64,000 bases of DNA from Amoebophrya sp. A120 (GCA_905178155.1 CAJINV010000002.1:840780-904779), one strand, 5' to 3'. Positions 23,322-35,054 are shown, counted from the stretch's first letter. Translations and numbers: made by a program. The notes: generated by a model not told the origin, from the letters alone.

Positions 23322-23590
23322 GATAGGTGGTGATTGGCGTTGCCTCTTACCCCAACCCTCGATAGATAGGAGCGGTTTTACATCTATCTTTTCGCAACCT
23401 GGCACACGACTAGGAGGGGGCAGTGTGGTCGCCTCTCCGACGTGAGAACACGCCATTACCCTAAACCCGGTGCTATATACAAGTTTTCTACAAGATGATC
23501 TGTACATTTATTTTTTTTTTGCTCCTACCGACGCTACTATGTATGTAAAGCCCTAAACCCGTGCTAATTACCTTCGTTAACTTTAGGGCA
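23322..23590 (+). repeat. Duplicated 270-bp block, copy 1
   Basis: Starts TTAGGTGGTGATTGGCGTTG, then CCTCTTAC, GATAGATAGGAGCGG, CAACCTGGCACACGACTAG, CAGTGTGGTCGCCTCTC, and two CCCTAAACCC motifs. Collinear with 24035-24290. No open frame is conserved between copies, so a noncoding element or RNA gene is possible. Confidence 0.8.
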
Positions 23591-24034
23591 TGCCTGATTC
23601 CCGCGCTGCAGAGTTGGAGCATGTGGAAAGACTTTTTTTTGGATCTACAGGACCGATTTCTTTCTTTGTTTTCGCACCACGGCGTCAGTGGTTCTGTTAG
23701 ACTTGTACTAAAGTTTGTATGATCCCTTCGGCTACTGAACAACAAAAACTATACTACTACCCCTGCATTTGATCAACTCTTGCACGCGTCGGGTCATACA
23801 TAGTTATTCTAGTGCCATGGGTCTCCACCGTAATCCATGGTCTTCGTCTCGCCGCATACAAAAAGAATATCACCAACATCTAGAAAAGTTCGTCCCTGAT
23901 CATCCATCCCCCACCGCAGTCCCCGCACGCTTGTTCAGCTTATCCGGCCGCTGCCGCCGCTTGCCGCACTATGCACAGCCTGTTGCTTGCTCATGTAGTC
24001 ATGACCTATCGCGGGATCACACGGGCGCAGGGGC

Positions 24035-24290
24035 AGTGCAATTAGGTGGTGATTGGCGTTGCCTCTTACTCAATTCCCCGATAGACAGGAGCGGGCTTAC
24101 ATCTTTTCGCAGCCTGGCACACGACTAGAAAAGAGCAGTGTGGTCGCCTCTCTGACGTGAAAACACGCCTTTTCCCTAAACCCTGTGCTATATACGAGTT
24201 TCTACAAGAATGATCTGTAAATTAGTTTCTACCGACGCCACTACATATGTAAAAACCCTAAACCCGTGCTGTTTACACTTTAATTTTTAT
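24035..24290 (+). repeat. Duplicated 270-bp block, copy 2
   Basis: Partner of 23322-23590 about 715 bp further on. Differences are scattered substitutions and small indels; the GTGGTGATTGGCGTTGCCTC start and CTGGCACACGACTAG core are unchanged. Confidence 0.8.
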
Positions 24291-24497
24291 GACATGCAGA
24301 CTCTCCCGCGCAGCAGTGCTGTTCTACGAAGACTAAATTTACACCGAGGGCACGGAACTATCTACACTTTTTACCACGGCGTCTGTGGTTTTTTTTAGGT
24401 GGTAGCTTTTTTTTTCCCTCGCTTCTGCCGAACTTCAACTTTTTTGAAAAGCGCTATGATCTACTACCCCTGCGTATCTTCAGCACCTGCTGTCGTC

Positions 24498-24550
24498 GGG
24501 AGAAGAGACGTATTCACTTTGGTTGCAGCACGAAAACCGAATTGGTGTGC
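24498..24550 (+). repeat. Dispersed GACGTATTCACTTTGG repeat, site 5
   Basis: GAAGAGACGTATTCACTTTG, GTTGCAG and CACGAAAACCGAATTGGTGT. Confidence 0.8.
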
Positions 24551-25019
24551 GCGTGGTCAGGTTTGAGGCAGCCTACGAAAAAGCAGAAGAAGGAGTTGCA
24601 CGAAACAGACAGTAGTTTTGAAAATAAACCGATCAAGCAACAACGTCCTGGTGCAGTCGAGAGACTTGCGTCAAATTCGCAGAACCACCCGGCGGACCGA
24701 AGTGGGTGCACCCGTCATATCTTCATGTGCATGGGTGCGCGGCCCTGCTCCGAAAATCACACACCCAGTGATGGATACATCAAAATTTCAATCGTCTAGC
24801 ATTATCGTCTTATTAACAGAGACTGGTTGCAAAAATCGTGAAACAGTAGTTTTTGTCTTTTCAGCAGGCGAATGTTTGTATTCTCAAACGATGTCAAATG
24901 TTTTACAAAAGTTCAATATGAAGAAATTGAAATTTGTGTTGTATCAAAATTAGTTTACCAGACAAAGACGTTTTTGTTTTCGACCAGAAGTGGTAATATT
25001 ATACCTGCATGCCTCTATT

Positions 25020-28000
25020 TCAATACGTCCCCGAAGACCGTGGTCCCGCGCAGCAGTTCCCCAGCCCAAAATTCATCGCCGCGCCGATCCTTTCCATAAA
25101 GCAGACGAAGGAGTATGTCATGTGGTCGTCCTCTATCCACAGTAAATTTCCCGTGCACGACGTACAAATGCGGTCTCTGCATGACAAAACGAGGCTTCGA
25201 TCCTGGTTTAGCATGACAAGTGTCAGCACACTCCAACTTGGTGAAATTTGTGACGCATCTTGTACATGTACGGAAAATTTGTATTGCATATCCTCCGCAA
25301 CAGGGACTCGACCACCCGGAGTTCTTGGTGTGGTCCCGTCGTAGTTCAGATAGGAGTGGGAGCCGTCGCGTTCATGCCGTCCTCTTGCGTGTCTAGCATG
25401 CGACGTTCCACTTGTGCGACTGCGACCTCCTCTCGCGCTTGTCCTCGGTCCGCTTCTGCCCGCCTCAACATCATCCGCGTCCGTGTCTTCCGAGTCCAGT
25501 CGATGATGCACGGGTAGAACCATCGTATCCTCCGCCAACGGCTGGAATTTGTAACACCTCACCGGGCAGTTTTTAATCACCATGTCCTCCGCCTTCAGCC
25601 CGGTTAAGTCCATTAAATGCAGTAGCCGGTCCCTTTGGGGACTGCCGTTTTTGTTGTCGTGTTCATCGATCATCTCCGAGAAGGATTTTTTGGTCGGTGT
25701 GGCAGTCCAATCTGTAATAGTATTCGTCTGTGACTTTCTCGCTTTGGCCAAAATCGCTTTTGAAGGGGACGAAATCGGAGCACGAGCTGCTGTTGCACCA
25801 TTACGACCGGAAGTAGAAGAAGAAGACGCGGGCGTCGTCGCAGTTGTGGACGATAATTGCCAAGTACTAGAAGAAGACGAAGAGGCACCGGAAGGCGAAC
25901 TAGATGATCCAGCACCAATTTGATGTTCATGTTTTTCCTTGGAAGGCCGCGAAAGATGAGACAACACCAGCTCTTCTTCCTCCTGTTCCAAAATCCAATC
26001 TTGCACCAACCAGTGGCCAATCAAACTATTCGGCACCGGTTTTCTACACAGTGGACAGGGGACTCGTTTCCTGGACGCAGAAATTTTCGCCAGAACGTCT
26101 TCCAATTTCTTAGGATGCTTCGTACAGGCGGAGGACCGGAAGGTCGGGAGATTGTTGGAAACCTTCTCCACGATGGAATGGATCAGGTTTTCTAAAAACC
26201 CAGGCTCGACCAGGAATTGCGGCATCCGGTCGTCATCGGTAAGGTCGGGGTCGTCGAACGTCATGTGCGTATCAACCGCTTTTGTATGCATGTTGCAAAT
26301 TAATATATCGATCTGGATCTTCTGAACTAAACCTGTGATGATGAGTTCTCATGCGGATGATTGCAATACTTCTACTTGCCATGGCGGTCAAGCATGACAA
26401 CTTCTTTCTGAAACGCTTTCTGATGCCTAGCACGAGTTGCGCGTTCCGTTTTTCTATGACAAAAAAGCTGCTCATACGTCACTCTTGCTGCTCATGCAAC
26501 ACAGATTTCAATTTCTCAGGAACTGCAAGTATCCCTTATGCGCAGTACAAGTTCCGTTCTTCCAGAACCAGACATATTTCTTGCACTTGATATTCTAACG
26601 CCCGAATCCTGCGCTCTTGCTCCGTGGGTGCAGTCGCGGCTCCAGAATGCCCGCTGGCACGTTCTTGTCTCGGCAGAAGCTGGATCCGAAGAAGCAACTC
26701 CCCCAGCAGTTGATGGTAGTCTCGATTTCTCTGCCGTTTCGCTAGCGTTTGCCGGACTCTTTCTTCCAAATCCAATCTCGCGCTAGCATTATCACCACTA
26801 GTCGCCGCGCCGCTCGGCGGTCCCCCGCCCCACATCAGGTTCAGAACGGTCCGAAACGCCGAAGATCCCGCGAAGATGCTGGTCTCATTCGATGTTCTAC
26901 TGGTTCCCTGATCCGTGAATTCGATATCATCGTTGTTCCGGTCCCAACTCCCCGGACCGTACAACATTTCATGCCTCCGCCGCTCGTAGTCGAGGATCCT
27001 GGGGATTGGTACGGTGGCTAAAATTGTCTGCGTTCTCCTTGTTGGGAAACCGCGTTCATGCGACTCCTCGGACGGTGAGGGTGTTCTTCTGTGTCGAGGC
27101 CTTCTTGTTCCAGAGCCATGAAGATCTTCCCCGTTAATATCGTCCCTTCTCCTCGCCGTGAAAAACGGGTTGTCATACCGGTCGATTTCCGCTAGATTTT
27201 GATTTTCACCACCCCGCAGCTGCTGCACCGACCGGGGGTCGATAACAGAGACCAAAAGCATCATATGGTCGTGAATTTGTCTCGCTGGGTGGAGGATAGC
27301 GTCTTCAACATCATCTGCTTCATCCCGGTGTGCTGTCATTGTTCCAGTTGTCGCGTTGATGTACCGGGCCGCGCCTAAAAGATTCGCCAACCGCTGCTCC
27401 CGGTCGTTTCGATCGGTAATTTGTGTTGCGGATAATCGTTGTTCTGCTTCTTGTCGTTCTTCTTCGTCCCTTCGCTGGTTCTGCGCTGCGAGTTGTTGCC
27501 GCTGCCGCCTTCGCCATCCGCTCGTGCGAGCACCACTACTTCGTGGCGGGAATAATGACCCTCCTCGGTCGTTTTGGTCTCTCCGACGTCGTCTTTCCGG
27601 TATCGGGAGAACTAAATCCTCATTATCCTGCTGGTCGTAGGGTCTGGCCAAGGCTGCTCGATGTCCCCGTGGCGGACCGCTGGTTGGCGTTCCGACATTG
27701 TGGTCCATTTGACCGTTTGATGTTCTCGCAGTGGAGATGCGCATCCTTTGTCCGTTAATGAACTCCTCGTAAATCGCTTCCATGTCATCATGTGCGGAAT
27801 TCACCTGTGTTTGCTGCACTGCCAGGCTCGGATCCCGCTCGCAGTGCTCCACCAACTGGCGGAGACAGGATAGGTGAAAGCGATGCTGGCAGACGGGGAG
27901 CTCACCCCAGGCGGTGCGTTTGTTCCTGCTGGATGAGAGAAAAGCGTCGTCTGCTGCTGCACCAGCTGCAGTGCAGGCGCAAAACGACATTGCGGCAGCA

Positions 28001-28803
28001 GGGTTAGATTTCTCGTCGAAGCCCTCAAGGCAGAGTGCGCAGAAGAATTTATTGGAATCGATGTCCGGGCTGTTGTCGTCGTCCATGTACTCTTCTTCAA
28101 CATCGGTGCTGACCACATGAGCTCCAGAGCACCTCCTGCTGCCTGTTTCTTGAGGCGGTGGATTATCGCCCTCTATGCTTTTCCAGCTGGGGCAACTTGC
28201 CAGGCAGGTTCGCAGGCTCTCTCCGCTGCGGTCCAACAAAGCTTGCTGTGCACGCTCGTGCAACTCGCTCAAAGTGGCACTGCTGGAGCTCGATGATGAT
28301 GATCCGGTCGTGCTGGTGGACCCCAAGGCAGGATGTCTGCTTGTCTGTCGTGTAGACAAAACCGTCGCTTCACGAAGCCCAGTCGTGGAACTGGAGGATC
28401 CACCATACCCAACAGTTGGTCCACCTCCGCGTGGTCCGCCTACCCCGAACGGCTCGTGGCTAGACGAAGGTCCGCTATGAACGTTCCCGTGAAGATTACG
28501 GCTCGAACTTCCGCTCGTGATGGACGTCGGTTGCACGCCCGAGGACCGTGGTAGTCCTCCGGAAGGCTGCTCGGCTGATGAGCCGCTCGATGTTGGATTA
28601 ACAACATCCACTCTCGGTGTGCCAATGTAGAAGTTTTCAGTCTGCCTCCGACGCTGTTCACCGTTTGATGTGCGACGGCCCTTTCTTTTTGACAGAGACA
28701 AACCAGCAACACGTTGCACGTTCCCAATGTCGTGGGTAGACCAAGGCCGTAAAGAGATCGTCCAAGCAGCGATAGACACGCACGACGACAACAGACGAGA
28801 CAT
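25020..28803 (-). CDS. Gene E: RING-type E3 ligase candidate with a giant insertion in the RING
   Basis: Exons between elements are 28803-26593, 26284-25291 and 25133-25020. The N terminus (MSRLLSSCVSIAAWTISLRP) is weakly hydrophobic, then Ser/Gly-rich. A RING start lies near residues 250-310: FFCALCLEGFDEKSN gives the first Cys pair, SFCACTA the second site, and LPVCQHRFHLSCLRQLV gives Cys-x-His-x2-His-x2-Cys. The final pair appears only about 500 residues later as RVPCPLCRKPVP in exon 2. Together these make a full RING-H2-like set of ligands, the signature of ubiquitin ligases. The intervening part is Arg/Gln/Asp-rich and probably disordered. The C terminus is Ser/Thr-rich and ends GPRSSGTY. 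An alternative is two incomplete zinc modules. Confidence 0.7.
25134..25290. mobile_element. Introner family G (gene E)
   Basis: 157 bp. Ends TATCCACAGTAAATTTCCCG and CGGAAAATTTGTATTGCATA. TSD TCCTC on both sides. Excision gives VPVAED-DHMTYS. Confidence 0.92.
26285..26592. mobile_element. Diverged introner family A (gene E)
   Basis: 308 bp, the longest of the A group. Ends TATGCATGTTGCAAATTAAT and GCACTTGATA, with an eroded TCTGG(A)TCTTCTGAA block. TSD decayed (TTTTG/TTCTA), but dropping 5 bp gives RALE-AVDTHM in frame. Confidence 0.75.
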
Positions 28804-29944
28804 CTTTAACTCCTGCGCTAAGCTACAACCTCAACCCGGCACGGAGCCCATCTTCTACCGCAAATTTGGTGAACTTTTGTACCACTTGTACCACACGCAC
28901 ATCTCCATCTTTCACCACGACCGACTAGGAGTAAAGATTACGGGCCAGTCACACTGGTGCCAAGCGACAGAACACGCACACGTATTCACCGAAGACGATG
29001 CACTTCAACGGTAGATCTCACAGCACAAGATGCGGGAGATTGATAATCTCAGCCGAGTAGCATCTCCCATGCTTTTTTGACATTCTTATGCACATATCCA
29101 GACGATGGCACAAATCATTCACGTCTTTGCAGCTGCTTTGGGTTTTTTCTGCTAGTGCTCGGAATGACTTTTTATCCTCCTCGTGGCACCACCTTAATAT
29201 CAATATCTGGCTTATCTTAATAGCGACAGTGCTATATCATGCGTGAGACCACGGAAACTGTGAATCTGAATTTCTAAAGACTACCGGAATGTTGAGACCG
29301 ACACCGCGAAGAGATTGAGATAGCAGCAGTTTCTTACAAACCAAAAGAGGTTCGCATATGGAAAATATGAACAAACTTAGTAGACAAGGCTATTGTAAAC
29401 TATGATTTGTCTCGCTCAAACGCGTTTGTGCAAATTGGAAAAGGTGCATTTTGATGAAAAGATAGAACTGAACAGGGAATACTGTTTTGAAGATTCTGTT
29501 GAAACTTAATGTAGTTTGATTAGGTAGAGATTTTGCAATTGTTGGGTAGAAAGTTTTAGCGTAGAAGGTTGTTAAATAAATCTGATGTACAAATTTCGTG
29601 TAAAACCTTGTGTGTAAGTATTGGATCCACCTGGATTCAGCGATAAGGGACTATCTCTGCTTCCAAGTTTTCTCCGTGTTCATCCTAGTACTTACAAATG
29701 TTGTGTCTGATGTTATTCTCCTGAAACATTGTCTGATTATTCCGATTCCTATTGTCTGATTCTTATCGTAAAAAAGTTAATATCTCGTAGTTGACCGTAC
29801 TAAACCTGACATCGTTGTTCACAAGCGTAAACTACTGCTTGAATGTGTTGCGAATCTTACACTAATCTAACAGCCCGCTCTCCTTCTAACGGAATGCTTG
29901 GTTCTAGTGAAGAAATTTCACGTTCATCATGCGCAGTTCGTAGT
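28804..29944. other. Intergenic, genes E and F
   Basis: 1.1 kb, AT-rich especially from 29230 to 29800. It lies upstream of gene E and downstream of gene F. No repeat, introner or convincing open frame seen. Confidence 0.5.
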
Positions 29945-31991
29945 TTACTCGGCCTTGGCCTCCTCAGCCGCTGGCGGCTCGGGCATCTTCAAGCCGAGCA
30001 GTTTCTCGTACAGCATGACCATGCCGACCTTGGGCTCGAAGTCCATCGTGGTGGCGCCGGCCTCCTCTCCGAGCTCGCCGGTCCAGAAGTATCGAACGAG
30101 AGAATTTGTAATGCATTTTCGTTTTGAACATACACAAAAATGACTGAGATTTATTGTAGTTCACGCAACGCAAAATCTGGGCTCGACAGCAGATTCCGAT
30201 TACTTCTCATGCAAAGGCAAGATTCTAAGTCGATTTTGTCATGCAGCAATGCATTCCGTTTCCGACCAAAACGAAAAGTTTGCATTCTCCTTTTCATAAC
30301 GCGCCGGACACGATCAGGCCCTTCTCCTTGTTGACGGTGACGAGACCAGATTCGAACGGCAGGACTATGGAGGTCTCAAACGTCACATGCTCAACTGTTA
30401 CATGACTTTGTGATGCAAAAATAGCAAGAGTGGAAGGGGGAAGATTGCGCGTCTTGCAATACAGGTTTGGCACAGATTTACATGCTGTTTAGCCCTTCGG
30501 AAATTTGTCATGCGAAGCAGCTTGATGGTGTAGATGCTGGTGAGAGTTTTGCATGACAAATCGTGTAAGAGTTGAGCATGTAACGGTTGAGAACGCCATA
30601 ATGACGGTCGGGGTCTCCTTCGGGCGGGCCGGGGCCTCATCCATGGTGCAGGCGGGAAACGGACCTGTAGAGTTTGGGGTGTGTATACTTACACTAGGAA
30701 CTACACTGGCTCTGCCATGCAAAAATCCGCATTACAGACTTACCAACCTGCTTTTAGCATTTCTCATGCAAGACTGAGAACAATTTTATCTTGAATCAAT
30801 GCAGTCAAGCATGACAAATAAATACCCATGGCCGGGAGATCCGCCTTCATCAGGCCAATGTTCTGCTGGGTGAACACCTTGTAGACGACCTCGGTGTGTT
30901 ATGAAAACGAAAAATGCTTGTGCTGTCACCATCAGTTTGTCATGCATAACTCGCAAGACGGATCTTGGTTTAGTATTTGTGTTGTGGATTTGCGCAACAC
31001 AAGTTTGTTCTCAACGCCGCGCTCAAGTTAGAAGCACATCTACCAGCAGCTTGTGATGCGTAATTTCAATCAAAAGCTAAACTCCTCATGCTCAGCACAC
31101 GAATAATGATGGTGATAACACTTTTCTTCCTTGTCGTATGTCGGTCTCGGACACGAAGGTGATCTTGTCAGCGGGGCAGAGGGAGACCCAGTCCGGGAAG
31201 GTGCCCTTGTAACCAGCGAGCATGCCGGACATTTCCTCGATCGAGAACTGGAGTTTGTGTATGTGATTTAAGTTTCAATTCATCATGCGAGAACAGCATT
31301 ACGCTATTTCGAAATCTAAATCTGTCATGCACACATTCGAAAGACAACCATCTGTCATGCGTCGTTGTACATACCAACCATTTATACTTTCGGTGCGCCG
31401 GGTGGCGACATCCAGGCGTCCTCGGTGCAGCAGGACTTCAACACTTCGGCGATTTATGAAATGGAAAAGTGGATTATAGTAGTTTCTCATGCAGTTTTTT
31501 GATACAAAGTTGTACCCTGTCTTGGTACTCTCACCATCACAGATTCCTGTCACTCATAGACAGCATTAACACCACGTCTGCGCAGGAGCTCAATTTGTCA
31601 TGCTGAAAAGGAATCATGTCAGCACCTGGTCAGGCTGGAATAGCAATGGAAACTACTCGTAAAGGTTCCTCAGTCCCATACGTCAGCCATGTTGACGAAG
31701 GCCTTCACGAGCAGGGCGGAGTGAGCGTCGGTGACCTGATGATGTTTTGAAAAGTTTGTATTTGTGATGCAAGACAGCGATTTCTATCGCAATTTCTCAT
31801 GCGCAATCCTGCATTCACAAAACATAACAAGTTCAATCTACTTTGTCATGCAAAACACACAAAAAGATCCATCTCTACTATACCTTGCCAGCCTCCATCT
31901 GAGGCGGGGTAGCGGTCTCAGCCTTCGGGGCCTCAGCCGCCGGGGCGGAATCAGCCGCGGGCTTTGCTTCTTTGCCACCACAGGCACCCAT
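29945..31991 (-). CDS. Gene F: unrecognised, probably abundant protein with MGACGG start
   Basis: Nine exons: 31991-31884, 31735-31682, 31588-31559, about 31453-31388, 31247-31140, 30895-30826, 30664-30585, 30389-30300 and about 30083-29945. The protein starts MGACGGKEAKPAADSAPAAE, where Gly2 and Cys4 fit N-myristoylation and palmitoylation. It continues ALLVKAFVNMAD, VLKSCCTEDAWMSPPG, EEMSGMLAGYKGTFPDWVSL, VVYKVFTQQNIGLMKADLP, TFETSIVLPFESGLVTVNKE, and ends MVMLYEKLLGLKMPEPPAAE then EAKAE. No family recognised; a SnoaL/NTF2-like fold is a weak guess. Codons are almost all G- or C-ending, unlike its neighbours, which suggests high expression. Introns 1, 2, 4, 6 and 7 are GT-AG; 5 and 8 follow the introner rule (TA...CATA and TATG...GATA). 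Intron 3 and the exact ends of exon 4 are unresolved. Confidence 0.78.
30084..30299. mobile_element. Eroded introner-like intron (gene F, intron 8)
   Basis: About 216 bp (small uncertainty at the left edge), ends TATGAAAAGG and GTTCGATA on the minus strand. No strong TIR; TSD not preserved. Deletion with 5 bp gives VSGA-WTGELG in frame. Contains CAAAATCGACTTAG-type and AGCATGACAAAATC motifs. Confidence 0.5.
30899..31138. mobile_element. Eroded introner-like intron (gene F, intron 5)
   Basis: About 240 bp. Minus-strand ends TACGACAAGGAAG and CGTTTTCATA; flanks CGACA/ACACA. Dropping one flank gives SETD-TEVVYK in frame. No GT-AG alternative found. Confidence 0.5.
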
Positions 31992-32816
31992 TTTTGTTTG
32001 CTTTGTCTTCGAAACAAGACGAAAAAAAAAAGTTTTTCTTCTGCTACGGTTGGTTGATTGGAAGGAGGATGTTTTGAATTTGTATGTACTGCCCTTATGC
32101 AGACAGAACGAATTTAAGTTTGCGATGTAGACTACTTCAGCGAAATAAATGGAGGGGGGGGGGGCTGTAGTTTGACGGGCCTAATGTACTTAATGGTTGG
32201 TTCCTGCTCATGATGGGGTAACAAATCGTAGAGATATCGGAGACGTAGTGCGACGTTTAAATTCTGAAATCACGAATATTCCCCAGACGATGTTGTGTGT
32301 TTGCATCCCTAAAACTTCTCAAACACATGAACTCAACTTATCGCTCAGAAAAAGGAAAGGCTCGCTCTAAATACCTTGCCAAACAGTCTGATTGCATAAA
32401 ACGAAAACTTCTCTCCGTCTGGCACACTCCATAAAAAGGCTTTGCTCACTCCGGCAAAAAAAACCCAGAAACACACCGAAATTTTTCGGTTTTTTTCCAC
32501 CGACTTTGACGGGAAATTGTTTTTCTTTCTCACGGAAGCTACTCTGCACGAACAACTTTTACGAGTGCGTGGTCTTCAAAATTGCGTCTAAATGACAGGG
32601 AAACTGTTTGTGAGTTTGCGCTTGTAGTCAGTACATACAGGAGTTGCAATTGCGTCTGTAGAATTGTTGCAGCTTCTGCCCATCATCTGCTGTTCAATTT
32701 CTTTTGTGAACATGTCGCTATCTGTCATTCTGTCCGGCAAAACAAAAACTCGCCATACAGGACCAAGCAGTCGCGTTTAGAATTCTTTAGGATGGTTGCA
32801 TCTTCGGAGGACGCGG
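31992..32816. other. Divergent promoter region between genes F and G
   Basis: 825 bp separating the only head-to-head gene pair in the window. It contains an 11-bp G tract near 32153, several A/T runs, and a 60-bp repeat at 32731-32790 just ahead of the gene G start. No TATA box can be assigned with confidence. Confidence 0.5.
32731..32790 (+). repeat. 60-bp dispersed repeat, copy 1
   Basis: Starts TGTCCGGCAAAACAAAAACT and ends GTTTAGAATTCTTTAG. Identical to 39167-39226; the first 38 bp recur at 34111-34148. Confidence 0.9.
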
Positions 32817-34173
32817 ATGGTTGCATCTTCGGAGGCTTCATCCCAAAATAAAGTTTTTCTCCAACACAACCCGGATGACACCGCTATTGCTTTATCGAAG
32901 GCAAGAACTACCTCTGTGGTCGAACAACTTGAAGATGGACGAGAACATGGGCGTGAGGTGGATCAAGAGCACCTGGTGCACGACGACCCCCGTGGTACTA
33001 GCAGGAGGAGAACGACAGCTTCTCAGGACGACGAAACGATCCCAGCAGCGGGAGTAGATGTAGAACCTCCAGAACCTCCGGGTCCGGCGGAAATAGTTGT
33101 AGAAGAGCATCCCCCTCAACCTCAAGGTCGTGGACACGAACAGAACCTGAACTTTTTAGAACAGAATCAGAAACAAAAGCAGGGCAAAGACGTAGTAGAC
33201 CTGTCGCCTTCTTGTTGCGGCGATCTATTAGGAACAGCTCCTGCACAGGATGATCATTCTTCGCACCAACTAATCGCGTTCCGGAACAAGAGCCATGTAC
33301 CTCCCCCACCAGCTGCGAAGAAGTCTTCAAATGATGGTGATAATAAGTCAGTAGGTGGTCTCGGTCAGGGTCGTGACGTGTCGAAGAAGGAGTTGGAGGC
33401 GGTCCAGGACATCCAAGTATGCATTGCAATAAAAGCATCCTACTCCTGTGTACAAATTTTCGCATATGTAACAAATTTTCTCATCTTCAAGAAAAGTGCT
33501 GCAATGTGCTATGCTAGATCAGGTAGAAGATGAACAAGTAGATGAGTACAACTTCTGCGATTTATTTTGGTACGAGTGCGATGCTTTATGCTTTTGCAGT
33601 GGATACACGGCGCTCCTGCTGAACAATACTTGGGGCGCTCCATCGCAAGAAGGTTTGTCGCTCGGACCCCTGCATGATTTCGGCTACACCTGCGGGTGCG
33701 AGCATGGCTTTCCGGCGACCGGAGCCGCTTGCACGGAACCACACGGAAATATTTGTGCCTCTTGCCACGACGAAGGCACCGTCAACTACCTGGCCAACAA
33801 GATTTGCTACCCCATAAACCACCCGCGGCCGAAGGCCGGTCGCTGGCTACCGGACACGGATGACCTGTTTCAGAACCAGAACATCCAACCTCTTCCAGCT
33901 CACATGGAAGACCCGTGCCGGTACGGAAAAGATCAATACGGAAAAACGGGCACCCGCGAACACTGGCAGACCCTGGAGGCGGGCGTAAGAGTTCGTGGGA
34001 CGAGCGTTCGCAAGAACAAATGGGCCTGGCCTGGTAATGATCATCTGAATCTGGAGGACTACCTCAACGATGTGTGGGAGGCGAATCAGGTGTGCTTTGG
34101 TGGTTGCAGGTGTCCGGCAAAACAAAAACTCGCCATACAGGACCAAGCGGTTCTTTCTTCTGCTTGCAACTAG
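32817..34173 (+). CDS. Gene G: Cys-rich module protein, only plus-strand gene
   Basis: Exons 32817-33417 and 33606-34173. The ATG at 32817 (MVASSEASSQNKVFLQHNPD) follows a tandem GGATGGTTGCATCTTCGGA duplication; an in-frame TTG lies 21 bp upstream. The first 200 residues are Glu/Gln/Pro-rich linker. Exon 2 holds a Cys-rich module: YTCGCEHGFPATGAACTEP then HGNICASCHDEG, followed by further Cys and aromatic residues (ICYPINHPRPKAGRWLPDTD) and a C terminus with CFGGCRCPAKQKLAIQDQA. The C-x-C...TGAAC...C-x2-C spacing matches Cys-rich repeats common in dinoflagellates and related protists, here as a single unit. No signal peptide is visible at this start. The last 21 codons include the 38-bp repeat. 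Function unknown. Confidence 0.78.
33418..33605. mobile_element. Introner family B (gene G)
   Basis: 188 bp, the longest B copy. Ends TATGCATTGCAATAAAAGC and GCTTTTGCAGTGGATA. Flanks CCAAG/CACGG (diverged TSD). Excision gives VQDIQ-ALLLNN. Confidence 0.85.
34111..34148 (+). repeat. 60-bp dispersed repeat, 38-bp partial copy
   Basis: Identical to the first 38 bases of 32731-32790; read here as codons CPAKQKLAIQDQA of gene G. Confidence 0.88.
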
Positions 34174-35054
34174 CATTTGATTTCATCGGGTGGTCTCGTG
34201 AGTTATTATACTTACGTTTACTTCGCTTCTTCATGTTCTTTTCCCTTGTCGGTCTAGATCTTGTTGTTCTGGGTATTAAATCGATGAGTGTAGTAGCTTG
34301 TCAAGAAATTATGCTAGGTGGTGGTCGTACTAGAGGCGATGGCATTGAAAATGGAAATTTGATGTGATGCTAGTTTTCAGCTTCTATCTACAGCCCGATT
34401 AAAATCTCAAAATTGTAGCATGCACACCAACCACTGCGCTACTCCTCCCCAGGAAAGAACCCCAAGAGTAGACCCTCTCCAAAAGTAAACCTCAACACAA
34501 TAAGCAATCTCATCTTCTCGAACAAGAAACCACCCACAACGCTATACGCTCGCTGCACTCAGAGTAGCGGTCCACTTCTAGACTCAACATCGAGCTCAGA
34601 AGGCATCAACCTGCACTGTGTTTATTTTCGCTTGTTCCGTTTGCTCCAAGCAGCACACTAGAAAGAACATCACGATCACTTCGCGTGGCAGGACAAGGAC
34701 TGCTCACGGAATAGGTCGTGGTCGCGGCGCCAACGCTGATACAACTTCAAGACTTCTTTTTGGGAGAATGGGTAAGTATCAAGAGCCACATCTGGAGGTG
34801 GATCCTACTAGCAACAACGTTTACTGCGTTACATCATGTTTGGATCGTTTAAATGCTTTACTCTAATTCATGTTCTTCATCGCTGTACTCAATCTACTTA
34901 ATTCTTTGTTCGTAGAAGTCTTCTGCGACCGCTACGCACCTGTTTTCGTTTTGGTTTTCTATTTTGCTCGCTATACCAAATCATCATGTTCCTTGTCACA
35001 CGATCTGCCGTCCCAGCCGTTTCCCAATGTTGAGAATCACCTTCACTACGTTCT
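34174..35054. other. Convergent intergenic region, genes G and H
   Basis: 881 bp between two gene 3' ends. AT-rich with short CA/CT-rich stretches; no repeat or gene seen. Confidence 0.5.

Larger units (their letters stand above)
18871..25019. other. Repeat-rich island, no intact gene seen
   Basis: About 6.1 kb between genes D and E. It holds a dispersed GACGTATTCACTTTGG repeat (five sites), a 29-bp tandem array, two diverged copies of a 130-bp block, a 32-bp tandem repeat at about 20868-20945, three CTATGCTCCGAGGAGC-type palindromes at 19524-19615, a duplicated 270-bp block, and a stranded D2HGDH exon. Repeated GGGGACAAGGCGA motifs occur near 19845, 19940, 21215 and 21300. No open frame with recognisable content. 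Confidence 0.65.

Noticed and set aside
23455-24270. Interstitial telomere array
   Set aside because: Only single CCCTAAACCC motifs, not tandem repeats. They are part of the duplicated 270-bp block.
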